DNA of 31,448 bases from Saksenaea vasiformis B4078 (taxonomy: Eukaryota; Mucoromycota; Mucoromycetes; Mucorales; Saksenaeaceae), in contig JNDT01001382.1 of assembly GCA_000697055.1 (NCBI GenBank), positions 1-31,448 of the forward strand. Reading direction: 5' to 3'. The notes beneath the pieces were generated by a model. That model was not told the origin of the DNA. It searched no databases and saw nothing but the letters and a program-made list of their open reading frames with translations. The position numbers and the translations under genes are program-made. Every line of letters begins with the position of its first letter. Within the stretch, counting starts at the first letter, position 1. Positions 10,136 to 20,396 of the stretch are shown here, one piece after another.

Positions 10136-11144
10136 ATGGGCTATCGTTGATGATGTGTTTGTTGCTATTGCTACAACAGCGTTTCAATGGTTTCACAACT
10201 AGTGGTCGTCGATTAGAGACAGACATATGAAGGTCACTGGTTTGATCTACTAGGCCGCTAGACGTTTAGATTAGCTTGGCATTAACCTATAAGACTAAGG
10301 GATATAAAGCGAGACTCTATAAGGGCAACGCTTACCTCGAATTACGGGTATGACAGTCATCTTGTCAAGGAGATTGACACTTGAACGCGGAACGGAATAG
10401 CGATTGTCAATGATGCGTGATCAAGGAAGCAAACTTAAAAATTATATCTCGGACAAAAGGTGCTTTCCCTTTCTCAAGCCTCTTTAGGACGGGCTCGGAT
10501 GAAATTTCGATGCAAAGCTGTTGTCAACTATGGTGGACGAGAGCATTATCCATAATCGCGCGCTGTACAATTTCATTTTATGTATTGTTTAAAAAAAAAA
10601 GCAGTTATTCGTCCAGAATATATAAAATGGCCCTTTTGACTTTCCCGAGAGTATACGTTACTCATCTGTTTATTTGTACATTATTTCTTCCCGATTTGAT
10701 GCGTTACTCCCCCAATTATATCCTTCTTCTTCTTTCTTGACTGTTTATTGAATGGTAACCCTACGCTATCCTAAATAGATGCTGCTTCCATGAAAATGAG
10801 AGAAAGTAAATATGTATTATTGTATATCATTTATCAGAAGAAGCATGGATTTAGTTACGCGAAATTTGATTCCCCATAAGCGCAAATGTATCAGAGTAGC
10901 ATAAAAAAAGCTATTCACGATAAGCACACATTCCATAATGCTTTGTTACCCCACTAAGTATCTAAAAAGTCCCAGCGCGTGAGAGGGCCACTGGAACGAA
11001 AGCACCATCTCAACCAATCAAGCTATCAATTACACGGTTAATTCATATGAATGGATAACTGCATCAGCGCTTTCTGAAGAAACAAGAAAAAAATAGAATA
11101 AGCAAACGGCAAAGAGAGCAAATGGCAACATTTACTGTACCGCT
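10136..11144. other. Intergenic, no gene seen
   Basis: AT-rich. One long plus-strand frame (10417-10740) begins without ATG, contains homopolymer runs and a low-complexity tail, and has no recognisable domain; I do not treat it as coding. Confidence 0.5.
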
Positions 11145-11150
11145 TATAAA
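11145..11150 (+). promoter_or_regulatory. TATA-like box upstream of Rtf2
   Basis: TATAAA about 275 nt before the Rtf2 ATG, in an otherwise unremarkable upstream stretch. The distance is long for a TATA box unless the 5' UTR is long or contains an intron. Low confidence. Confidence 0.3.
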
Positions 11151-11425
11151 GGGACCATCTGAAACATCATTGAATCCTCTACTCGCTACCTATCCAAGGC
11201 AACGTCATTTCCATTAGTATTTCCAGCACCCAACACAAATTAAGTCCGTGCAAATCCACTCTCTTTGAACGCGTTGAGATGAGATCTCACTTTCTTTATT
11301 GTTCTCAACAGCAAAACCTGTAACCAGAAAAGCATCTGATTGGTGTATGCAAAACATCGGCATTTAAAATATTTCACCGTAAAGGTTCGAATGAAAAAAA
11401 AAACGACTCTTATCTACAATCAAAC

Positions 11426-12423
11426 ATGGGAAACGACGGTGGATCAATCCCAAGACGCATCGAGCTTGTCAAGGAGAAGCAGAAGGATGTTAAACTCAAT
11501 CCTGACCTTGAACGAATCGCAGCTTGGTTTCACTGTGCATTATCAAAGGTAAATGGATCATCTTGATATATTTGAAATCTTACGCTCTATTATTCAGCAA
11601 CCATTGGAACAGCCCATCGTTGCATGTGGTTTAGGAAAATTATACAATCAAGATGCTATTATTGAATATATTCTCGACAAATCTGCATATGGTGATGGCG
11701 ATCAAATTTGTTCCCACATCAGTTCGATCAAAGACACCGTTAAACTCACTCTTACACCGAATCCGGCGTACAATGATTCTGATGCGACTACCATGGGCCA
11801 CTTGGACAAAGACATTAAGAGCCGATTTATTTGCCCGATCTCCATGAAAGAAATGAATGGCAAGCATCGATTTGTCTACCTGGATACTTGTGGTTGCGTC
11901 TTTGCCGAACAGGCACTCAAAGAAATTCCTAGCAAAGAATGTGTTACCGTAAGTTTGTTCGCTTTGTACTTTTCATGAAGCTGATACTTATTCTCTATAA
12001 GTGTGGGAAACCATTTGATGCAAGCAATAGTATTTTGATCAATCCCTCAAAGGAGGAGTTGGATCCCATGAAGGTATTATTGGAGGAAAAAAAGGCAAAG
12101 GCAAAGGCAGAAAAGGTAAGAAGGTATAAGAGGGAGAAGGCATGCGTTAATGTGATAATGAATAGAAAGCCAAAAAGGCGGCTAAGTCAGGTGAACGAAA
12201 ATCCGGAGAGAAGAGAAAGCGCGAAGTCGAATCACCCGAAAAAGCAAATAGTAAAAAAACCAATATATCATCGTCTGCTGCTGCAGTGGTTATGAACAAA
12301 GTAGCCCAGGATCTCGCTGAAAAGCAGAAAAAGCAAGTTTCAGATGCGGTGAAAAGTATTTACGCCAAAAAAGAAATCAAGGGTAATTACCTCACTATGG
12401 GTACATTTAATCGTTACGCATAA
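11426..12423 (+). CDS. rtf2: Replication termination factor 2 (Rtf2 family)
   Basis: Rtf2 acts at stalled replication forks (fission yeast RTS1 barrier; human RTF2 is removed from forks by proteasome shuttles) and is also linked to splicing. Four exons, 11426-11548, 11598-11948, 12002-12115 and 12166-12423, all phase 0, with introns of 49-53 nt, give 281 residues. The N-terminus MGNDGGSIPRRIELVK matches the family's MG(C/N)DGG(T/S)IP start, which fixes the ATG. The paired U-box/RING-like region follows: PIVACGLGKLYN (about 48-58), then FICPISMKEMNGKHRF (119-132), CGC (139-141) and CVTCGKPF (156-163). A Lys-rich low-complexity segment (about 185-235) links to the conserved C-terminus ending YLTMGTFNRYA. 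Full length and undamaged. Confidence 0.95.
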
Positions 12424-12830
12424 ATAATGTATATAATGTTTAAAAAGAATCATCATAACTAAATATCATTTGACAACTGTACAGTACGTTTTATGTCATT
12501 GTGGAAATGTTGGAAACTTGTTCATATCAGTTCAAATAATAAGTCGCCTTGAACTATCGGCTCTCCTTTTCTTCCATCTCCATTCAGTTCTACAGAATCG
12601 CTTAGATACTGACTTGAATGGCACTTACTTCTTATTTTATATGTATTCCTATTTTCCGTTTTAGAATACTTATGACCAGAACAGAATCAACATCAGATTA
12701 GTTCAATAACTACCATTCCGGTGTTACGTCCCAGGTGTCGTATCCTGTAAACAAATAATAGAGCGATATCTACAATCCAAACCTCGAATATGATAATCTA
12801 GGTGAGTAATAATTAAGCTAAAGGGCCACC
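12424..12830. other. Intergenic between Rtf2 and a zinc-knuckle pseudogene
   Basis: AT-rich and without a supported gene. Rtf2 and the next gene-like sequence converge here, so it should contain the 3' UTR of Rtf2. Confidence 0.45.
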
Positions 12831-13348
12831 CTATTTAAAGTCTCGGTGTATGAAACGAAGGCAGGATTTCTGCAGGTATTGGAAAGAGAAGTCTTCACCA
12901 CGGATGTTCGCTTCAGATTGGCATCGGCCTTTCTCTTTCGGGATGTATCCCTTGCACTTCTTGCTAGAGGCCCTCTGATGATCTGTTCCCCCGCAAGTAG
13001 GACAACAGATTTTCTTTCCCTTTCCTATCAACTCCTCGACCTTTTTCTCTTGAAGGAGCCTCTGCTCTTCATATTGGCTACGCGCTTCTCATAGGCCTTT
13101 TGTGCTTTAATTTGACCTTTGCTCTTTCTGCTTGAACCTGAGGTAAGAACACATTTAGTAACGTTTTTCCCGTTCATCTTTGTACGTAGTTGCAAATTCA
13201 CGTCTTGATCCTCGGCTTCTACAGGTATACGACTCGCGAAGACATCAGTTGCCTTGCCTTTGCCTTTATCTGCCGTGCGAATCTCCGAGCCTTCGTAATC
13301 CATCATTTCTCTTCTAGAGGAATCTATCGAAAATAACGACTGGTTCAT
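12831..13348 (-). pseudogene. Zinc-knuckle protein fragment with a frameshift
   Basis: ATG at 13346-13348 opens a hydrophilic Lys/Ser-rich frame of about 106 residues that ends at two stops near 13028. Another minus frame then carries a better continuation: a charged helix (EEQRLLQEKKVEELIGKGKK) running into a zinc knuckle, CCPTCGGTDHQRASSKKC. Joining them requires a one-base shift near 13080-13095; no sensible intron does it. CxxC-xxxH-xxxxxxC knuckles of this kind are common in repeated, mobile-element-associated fungal genes. No catalytic domain follows, so the family is not assigned. A real small gene with an unusual intron is the alternative. Confidence 0.45.
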
Positions 13349-14850
13349 TTTTTACTCTGTTGACTAATAAAGTACCGGAGGACAGACTAACAGACAGACG
13401 GCTCAAAGACCGTTTGTTCTGTACGGATGAGACGAACCCATCGGCGTTCTCGCTGATAACGCTGATGGAACACGATGCTGCATGTGAAAAAAAATTGATT
13501 AAACTCGAAACCTATTTTGCATAATAACACACCTTTTTAATTTTCTGAAAGCAAGGATAGTGGATTGTCTAAAATAACACATTAGCTAAAATTGGTTAAT
13601 ATTGCGATATACATGGCTTCTTCGATGAGAGACGACTTTCAACCCATTCCTTTTACTGACGGACTGACGGGATCTCGACAAAGTCATCCAGGTCTTCGAG
13701 TTCCACTGCCAAGCGGGTGTGGTTGAACGATGCTGCCGTAACAGCCAAATCAGCAGCATGTATAATACATATATCTCTTGGGTTTTTCAATTTCTTTTTA
13801 CGTGACTTGGACATTTTTTCGACGTCGATAAAAAAGAAGGTACAGCGCGACTATGAGTTCCAGCCAGGATGTTGAGGAACTTTGGTGGGACTCGGTTTCA
13901 AACCTTGTACCTGTGATCTATGGATCACAATCTTGGATCCTTTCCTTTCTCGGTAATAATCCCTAATCTTCACTTTGCATAAGAAGCGCTCCAAGGAATC
14001 ATTACAAAAATTCTCATCGCATTAAGTGGCCTATAGAAAAGAAAGATGTAGCTCTCATATGACACAGGGTATCTCTCAGGTAATGCGGAAATCTGCAGTG
14101 ATACTGTATCCATCTCTGCGTATCTGTCAGAGTCCATTAAAAAAGTACAAATGCATGATTCTGTCGCATGAAGTAAGCAAACTTCAAGTCGGATGCTGTA
14201 TCTTCGCTTCCTGGCAGCCGCGCACGATTCCAGAACTCCACCCATCCTAGATAGCCATAGATTATCTCGAGCCTTTGGTTATCTCTTTTCAACGATCATA
14301 GCAATATAAGGCTTAAGCGTATCTTGGAAAAAATTTCCATGCTCAGCCTGAGGGCCTCGCTGACAAGTAAAAAAAAAAAAAAAGAACAAAAGAATAAAAG
14401 AAGGACAGTGCTAGCAATAGTAACAGGAAGCAAGCCAGTACGCTCAATGCGGTTTGGCCCAGGGAGACCACGCTGTCCGCAAGGCCCATCATCCACTCTA
14501 GACGACCATCAGTCAGCTCAATCTTCTGGCGTCTTCCTCCTTCAACAATAATAGCAATATAAACTGTTGTATGATCCTAGGAGACCCCAAGGGTGCACCG
14601 CCGTCTTACTGCGGGAGATCAGTCAGTCTCTGGTTGCGATGTCAAGGGCGGATGCCAATGAACGGACGGCGGGCGAATGAGAAGGCCGGGAAAGACAGCC
14701 GCATCGAATCGACCACTAAAACATCCACCAATCAAAGTTCAGAACAGTTGCTAGACCATTTCTGATGGAGTCTAAAAAAGGAAAGTGGTGCTGCTGGGCT
14801 AAAATGGACCGGCTAGCTAGCGATATGATGCTCCTTCTCTGTAAAATACC
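13349..14850. other. Intergenic upstream of ribosomal protein eS8
   Basis: No supported gene in 1.5 kb. A 15-A run lies at 14369-14383. Short overlapping frames at 13970-14250 and 14296-14765 show no domain and no splice logic. The right end should hold the eS8 promoter and 5' UTR. Confidence 0.5.
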
Positions 14851-15674
14851 ATGGGTAATGATCTTAAAATGAATCCATCCATTATCTAAATGCATCAATC
14901 TAGGTATTAGCCGCGATTCTCGTCACAAACGCAGCCATACCGGTGCCAGACGTGTCCAGTATAGAAAGAAGAGAAAGTAGGGACCCATGAGACGCAGGTA
15001 GCGTTAGAAATTCACATTTTATATTATAAGGTTCGAATTGGGCCGTCAACCCGCTAACACCAAGCTTGGTGCCAAGCGTATCCACTTGGTTCGTGTCCGA
15101 GGTGGTAACGTCAAGCATCGTGCCCTTCGCTTGGACTCCGGTAACTTCTCCTGGGGTTCCGAGGGTGTCGCTCGCAAGACCCGCGTGTTGACAGTTGTTT
15201 ACAATGCTTCCAACAACGAATTGGTCCGTACCAACACTCTTGTCAAGGGTGCTGTCATTCAGATCGATGCTACACCTTTCCGTCAGTGGTATGAATCCCA
15301 CTACGCCATTACACTTGGCAAGAAGAAGGCTGGCGCTGAGAGCGAAACCACTGCAGACAAGAAGTCTAACAGTGTCTTGAAGAAGATTGAGGCTCGCAAA
15401 GCATCTGCTACTCTTGATCCCCTTCTCGCTGATCAGTTCAATGCCGGTCGTCTCTATGGTAATTAGCGAAACATGTATTTTGTCAGTAGTACTAATGTCA
15501 AATGCTCAGCCATCATTGCATCTCGCCCTGGTCAATCCGGACGTTGCGATGGTTACATTTTGGAAGGCAAGGAGCTCGAATTCTATGTCAAGAAGATTAA
15601 GGTATGTGAAATGACGCAATCCTTTAGTACTCCTTGTACTGACAGCTTACTGTTTTTAGTCCAAGAAGCATTAA
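14851..15674 (+). CDS. RPS8: 40S ribosomal protein S8 (eS8)
   Basis: Structural protein of the small cytosolic ribosomal subunit. Five exons: 14851-14854, 14904-14976, 15031-15458, 15510-15601 and 15660-15674, with introns of 49-58 nt, giving 203 residues, close to the usual 200-210. Exon 1 contributes only ATGG; splicing to GTATTAGC restores [12 protein letters not shown], the universal eS8 N-terminus. Exon 3 carries [14 protein letters not shown] and [15 protein letters not shown], exon 4 [19 protein letters not shown] and exon 5 only SKKH then TAA. Codon use in exon 3 is strongly biased toward C-ending codons (GTC, ACC, CGT), unlike the other genes here and as expected for high expression. 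Short multiple introns fit a fungal ribosomal protein gene. No damage seen. Confidence 0.97.
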
Positions 15675-16163
15675 AGGCGCTGTTGGTGAATATTCTTGCA
15701 ATAAAATTGAGCATTGTACAGAGAAAAAAGTTGGCTGTTAAGGGTGCAATGATGTGCTTCGAAAAGGGTAGTCGTGTACGACGTATGTAAGACAACCAGA
15801 GAGTTGAGCCAGTGTGCATGGACGCGATCCTTTGGAAATCTGAGGGAAGCTGACGTGGTGATGGAAATAAAGGATAGAGATACATACGTTTCAAGATGAC
15901 ATGAGTTGATTTTAAGCAGCTCGCAGAGTGTACCCTGGAGAAACCTTCGTATCTCCGTAAATATGTAGATGTTTACAGTAAAGTTAAGAGGTAAAATTAT
16001 GTACTGTTGAAGAGAGCAGCGCTTTCGAGCATGTTGTGGATGACAGTAAAGAAGAAGATAGAGGAGGAAGCAAATGAATGCAGCAATACAGATAGAAATA
16101 CTGAAGGGGTCAAAACAATTTAGACGTTACGAATGATATTGGATGAAGAAAGTCAAAATGAAC
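15675..16163. other. Intergenic between converging eS8 and Fanzor locus 2
   Basis: The two genes point at each other, so both 3' UTRs and the Fanzor element's 3' end should be here. No coding sequence recognised. Confidence 0.45.
15700..15705 (+). terminator. Polyadenylation signal candidate of eS8
   Basis: AATAAA 25 nt after the eS8 stop codon; a second copy is at 15866-15871. Either could direct 3' end formation. Confidence 0.4.
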
Positions 16164-16183
16164 TTACCAGCCGAAGCTGTGGT

Positions 16184-16199
16184 CCTGGCCTATGCCAGG
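16184..16199 (-). other. GC-rich hairpin just 3' of Fanzor locus 2
   Basis: CCTGGC and GCCAGG pair perfectly around a 4-nt loop, starting 15 nt beyond the Fanzor TGA (16215-16217). As at locus 1 this is where a Fanzor guide-RNA scaffold could lie. Alternatively it is former coding sequence: the frame stays open past the TGA for 16 codons (HDGTAPGIGQDHSFGW) to TAA at 16164-16166. Confidence 0.3.
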
Positions 16200-16214
16200 T
16201 GCCGTACCGTCGTG

Positions 16215-19200
16215 TCAGGAAGCTGACAGAGTGGCCGTGTTCATTTTTTTCAATTCAGCATCGAATTGGCTGATGTTTGTAATAGACCTAAACGGTGGAA
16301 GAGGCGATCCATTTTTCATCGCGGAGATCCCTGCTATTCCAATCGGAACGGCGACCATCGTGTCCCTGCCCTGCACGCCATGTCCAGATTTCACAGTAAT
16401 ACAGCAGGGATTTTGGCATACAGAGGCACCGTTGACAGATACGATTTTCGTTTTCCCATCCACAACCTTCCTTCTTTTCGGGCGAGATACCTTCTCATAG
16501 CAGAACACGCAGATCTGACTGCTTCTGTATTCATTTGTCATAATCACTCGGGTAGCCTGTCGATGTAAGCGCCTCATCCAACTTCCTCCTCTTCTCGCGT
16601 GTCCATCAATGCGAAGACCAACGCCAGTGCCTTGAGTCCCAATACACAGTACTGCAGTCTTTTTACCACCCCCTCCCTCCCGTAGTACTTGCTTTCGTTC
16701 CTCAAGGGTTTTCTTCTTGTATATCTGATCTTTCTTTATGCGAAGATATTTCTTGGCCTTGCGTTCGGACTTGGACATGTAAAACTTTCTCAAAGAGTCC
16801 CGAGTTCTTTGAGCGGTCTAATGACACCCGCTTTCAGTACATGAATTCTCGAGTTTTCATTACCTTGTGGCGCTGATTAGCTTGCCCGATAGTATTCGAT
16901 AGTTCCATGCAATTTTCAGAAAGTAGCTTTTCTGCTTGAGTTGCAGCTCTTCCCTCTGGTGACTACAAATGATGTGGATGTTTTAGCCTATCCACCTTGC
17001 CTCGTTAACCTACATTTTCTTCCGCCTCTCTGCTTTTACGTGCTTATCTGCATCTCGTTGTCCAGTCCAAATCCTCCGCGGTAGATTTGAAAGGCTTCGG
17101 TAACTGAAAGAACTGTTTCTTATCCTCATCAATATCAATAGATATACTATCGTCGTGTTGCTGTAAGGACTGTTATCTGTTGTATAGTTCCACATGGAAG
17201 TCATAGCCGGGGGGTGGTATACTGACAGTCGTAGACATGGTCACCACTCCGTAATTGGTCCCAGCATAAGTAGCTGTCTCATCTGGAAAGTTGTCTAGCT
17301 TTGTATGTTCAGGGAAGTCTTCGCAACCAGGTCTTTGAGGTGTGGGGGAACTATCGTCTGGTTCGGCATCCTCTTCTCTTTTTCGCTTCTTCTTGCTCTT
17401 TTTGTTAGATTGCAACATATTCAGCTCCTGGAAACGCGTACATTTAGGTTCTTCAATCGAATATGTATGCATTAGTTACCTTTCTGGCGTGATACCTCCT
17501 GGCCCTGGCATCAGAAAACTTTCTTTTTTCTGAGTTAACAGACACTTGTTTGTCGGCTTTTCTGTGTTTTGCCTGACGAAGACGACCGACCATGTCGCAT
17601 TTTTTCTTGGATGCTTTCGGGGTGCGCAGACGGGATAAGTTGACGATTTCTTGCTTCAGCTCAGCGATATTCCTCGCTTCTTGAGTAACTTCCTTGGGTA
17701 GTCTTCTTACATTTGCTTCATACTGCTTAATACAGTCTACTGATCTCTGGATCACATTTCTCAGCTCTGTTTCACCCGCCCTAAACGTCGGATAAGATTG
17801 ACGATTGCCTCTCAATTTCTTTCGCGTTTCATAGTTGGATCCTCGACGACGTCTTCCATCTAATGTCGCGCCTATGATAATAGCTGTGTTAAATGGCGTT
17901 ACCGTAATCCGTTCACGGAACTTCAATCCATGCTGTGTACATATATGATCAACTACGTCCAAATCAAAGAGAGATCCAAACACCGCTCTTTTGTAGCCGA
18001 GCGCTTCCGAGCAGGATGTGATCCTCCTGCCACGGCTATCGTTGATTTCTATCAGAGCACCACCTAGGCCACTCTGCTTGGTGCCGAAAAGTTGATATAT
18101 AGCAGCGCTGCCGGGATCGAGAGAATGGATTTTTGAAGGCCCTGTTTGTGGACATAAAGACCTTCCAAACTTGTCATATCCTGCCGTATGCAATATTGCG
18201 TTAGCCAGATATACAAATGGTATCTGGGATGCAACGGGAACCTGCTTTCCGGAAGTCGGTACAAAAGGATGCAAAGTCTGGTAAACCAAAAGCATGACAT
18301 TAATTTCCTTGGTGGTGAGATTAACGCCGTCCCAGTGGCTATTGATAACATTTGCATCCACGTCAGACTTCATATCACTAAGAAGTAGTTTCCGAATGAC
18401 AGCCTGCATCGACCGTTGCTTTCTCCTTGATGTCTCTTTTTCGTCATTCTCAAATCTGACATCCTTTTTCGCTTTCTCGCCTTTCTCTGATTACGCTACA
18501 TTCCGGTTCCTGTACCTCATCGCTACTATCTTCTTCGTCCGAATCTTGTAACATCATCTCCAACGCGTCATGCTGCGCGAAAGATGATAGTAGCCGTTCT
18601 GCCCGGGACTCCTCGCCGGATTCAGACTCGCATGTGGAAGTTTGTGCATGTAATTTCTACAATGAGAATGGGGTGAATGCGCTGTACTGCTGTATTTCCG
18701 TGGGACATGTTCAAACCTGTATGGTATTGTCTTTCCTATAACTTTCCTAGAAACCATTATTAAGTACACGCATTTATTCTGTTTCCTTTTGTACTATCTG
18801 CAAGCTTACAAAATGCCGCAACCGATTCTCGCATTTGGATAGCCGTTGCTCAAGTTTCCGCCTTCTACGCAGGTCTTTTTCGGCCTGTATTCTTTCTTGA
18901 AGTCTTCTGATCTTCCGTTCTCCCTCCGAAGAACATCTCGAAGTGCTCTCTTCTTTGACGAAGTTTTCTCCATTTTCGAGGCCTAAATATTAACATGTGT
19001 ATGTCAGTGTTCAGCCCCCTACATTTGATGGACACAGTACCTTCTTGTCTTCTTTCTCTTTATCCTTCCTAGCTATTATGTCCATATACCTTTGTTCTCT
19101 CTGAGGTGATAGATGCAATCTAAGAAGGACTCGTAACACGTGGTCTAACATCTTCGCGAGCAGGTTCCCGTTCCACATGTTCTTGAAGTTTGTAATGAAG

Positions 19201-20225
19201 GTAGAAACGATATCTCTGGTGATAGCAGAGGACAGTTCGATGTGCGACCGCTCCGAGTAACCATGCTCAAAACGTAATGATTTCCAGACTGGATGCATTT
19301 TTTCAGTGCTCTCTCTGGGACCCTGTCGGGAGAAAGTGGAAAAGTAGATATACTGAATATGAGACGTGGTAAATAATGCTGTGTCGTCTGTACGCGGAGG
19401 TGGTAACGCATAAAAGTTCCCTTTTCCATCCAGCATGTGAACACTTCTAATTACTGGCAAGATATCAGAGGCTTTGACTCGTTTATCATTTGCGGATATA
19501 GCGCGACCTAAGAAGAGAACATATGAATGGAATAAGACGGATGATGGACTACTATTGTCGTTACCTTCAAATCGCTCCGTTGCCCATCTCAGCATCGTTT
19601 CGAACACGACAGTGGATAGGTCCGAACTTAGATCCGTCGCCTTAATAGCCGTATCTTCCAATTTTTCTCTGATTTTTGCTTGAGGCTCTCGTCTTCCTTG
19701 ATATCCGCTCTTAAGATGGACAAAACCGATGTAGAGCAAGTTCGCATCTGTTCCTCTTGGGGCGGTACATGCAAGGCCGGTTCGCTTTCGGACAAGCGGT
19801 TACTGGACGTGATCGTCGTATACATTTTCACGGCAGATCTCAAAATTGTCCCATACAAACTCGTGCCAGTAGTCAATATACTTGAATTTTGTCTTAAATC
19901 TGTCTCCGAACGTATTGCGGCGTAAACCTGCTTTGTCGTCAATGTTCGCGAGAAGTCCTCTCAGCACCCTTTTCCTTTGTAATAAACTTTCGTACAGACG
20001 ACGCAGTTCTTTGTCCGCTATCTCATGATCCTCCCAAAACGGCTTGTTGCCTTCCTCCAACTCTCTATCGTACGCTCTGTGTTCTTCTCGGATTTTTGCT
20101 ATTATAAAACTACGGAACTCAGTCGCAAGCGCATGTCTTGCGTCTTCAACCGTATCAACGCGAATAGGGTTCAATTCTTGCCGTGTGTTTTCGTACTGCA
20201 CTCGTCGCTTTTTTCCCCGCGGCAT
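16215..20225 (-). pseudogene. Fanzor (TnpB-like RNA-guided nuclease), near full length, decayed
   Basis: Multi-exon gene starting MPRGKKRRVQ (ATG at 20223-20225). In order: an N-terminal helical region (20225 to about 19824), further N-terminal exons in 19748-19024, a coiled coil (LQERIQAEKDLRRRRKLEQR) near 18800-18900, an acidic segment (LQDSDEEDSSDE), a large exon (about 18470-17478) with QIPFVYLANAILHTAGY and FGSLFDLDVVDHICTQHGL, a Lys-rich linker, RuvC-I (YAGTNYGVVTM, near 17240-17272), GGHARRGG-like DGHARRGGSWMRR, then TNEYRSSQICVFC and VCQNPC (zinc ribbon), RuvC-III (GRD) and PLPPF. The relocated Glu is at 16530-16532. Relatives have Asp where this copy has Asn (AAT, 17254-17256). Breaks: frameshifts at A5 runs 19673-19677 and 18465-18469, TAA at 17173-17175 and 17044-17046. 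The join near 19748-19823 and the one at about 18985-19025 are uncertain. A clean 57-nt intron (19508-19564) is a multiple of three and stop-free. Not expected to make active protein. Confidence 0.9.
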
Positions 20226-20396
20226 TTCTGATATTCACACTGCAAGATGGAGAAGAGAAGAGAAATTCGCAGTACCATATCTTGAGAGTTGGACAGGATG
20301 AGGAGCCAATTTATCACCTTTTTCCAACATATGATCCCTCTCGTCACTATCTGTTTATCAGAAAAAATGCTTGTCTATGACAGGTTTTATTGTTTA

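Noticed and set aside
10417..10740. Plus-strand frame of 107 codons
   Set aside because: Non-ATG start, homopolymer runs, low-complexity end and no recognisable motif.
14296..14765. Overlapping short frames around the 15-A run
   Set aside because: Frames depend on the homopolymer and low-complexity sequence; this is the upstream region of eS8.
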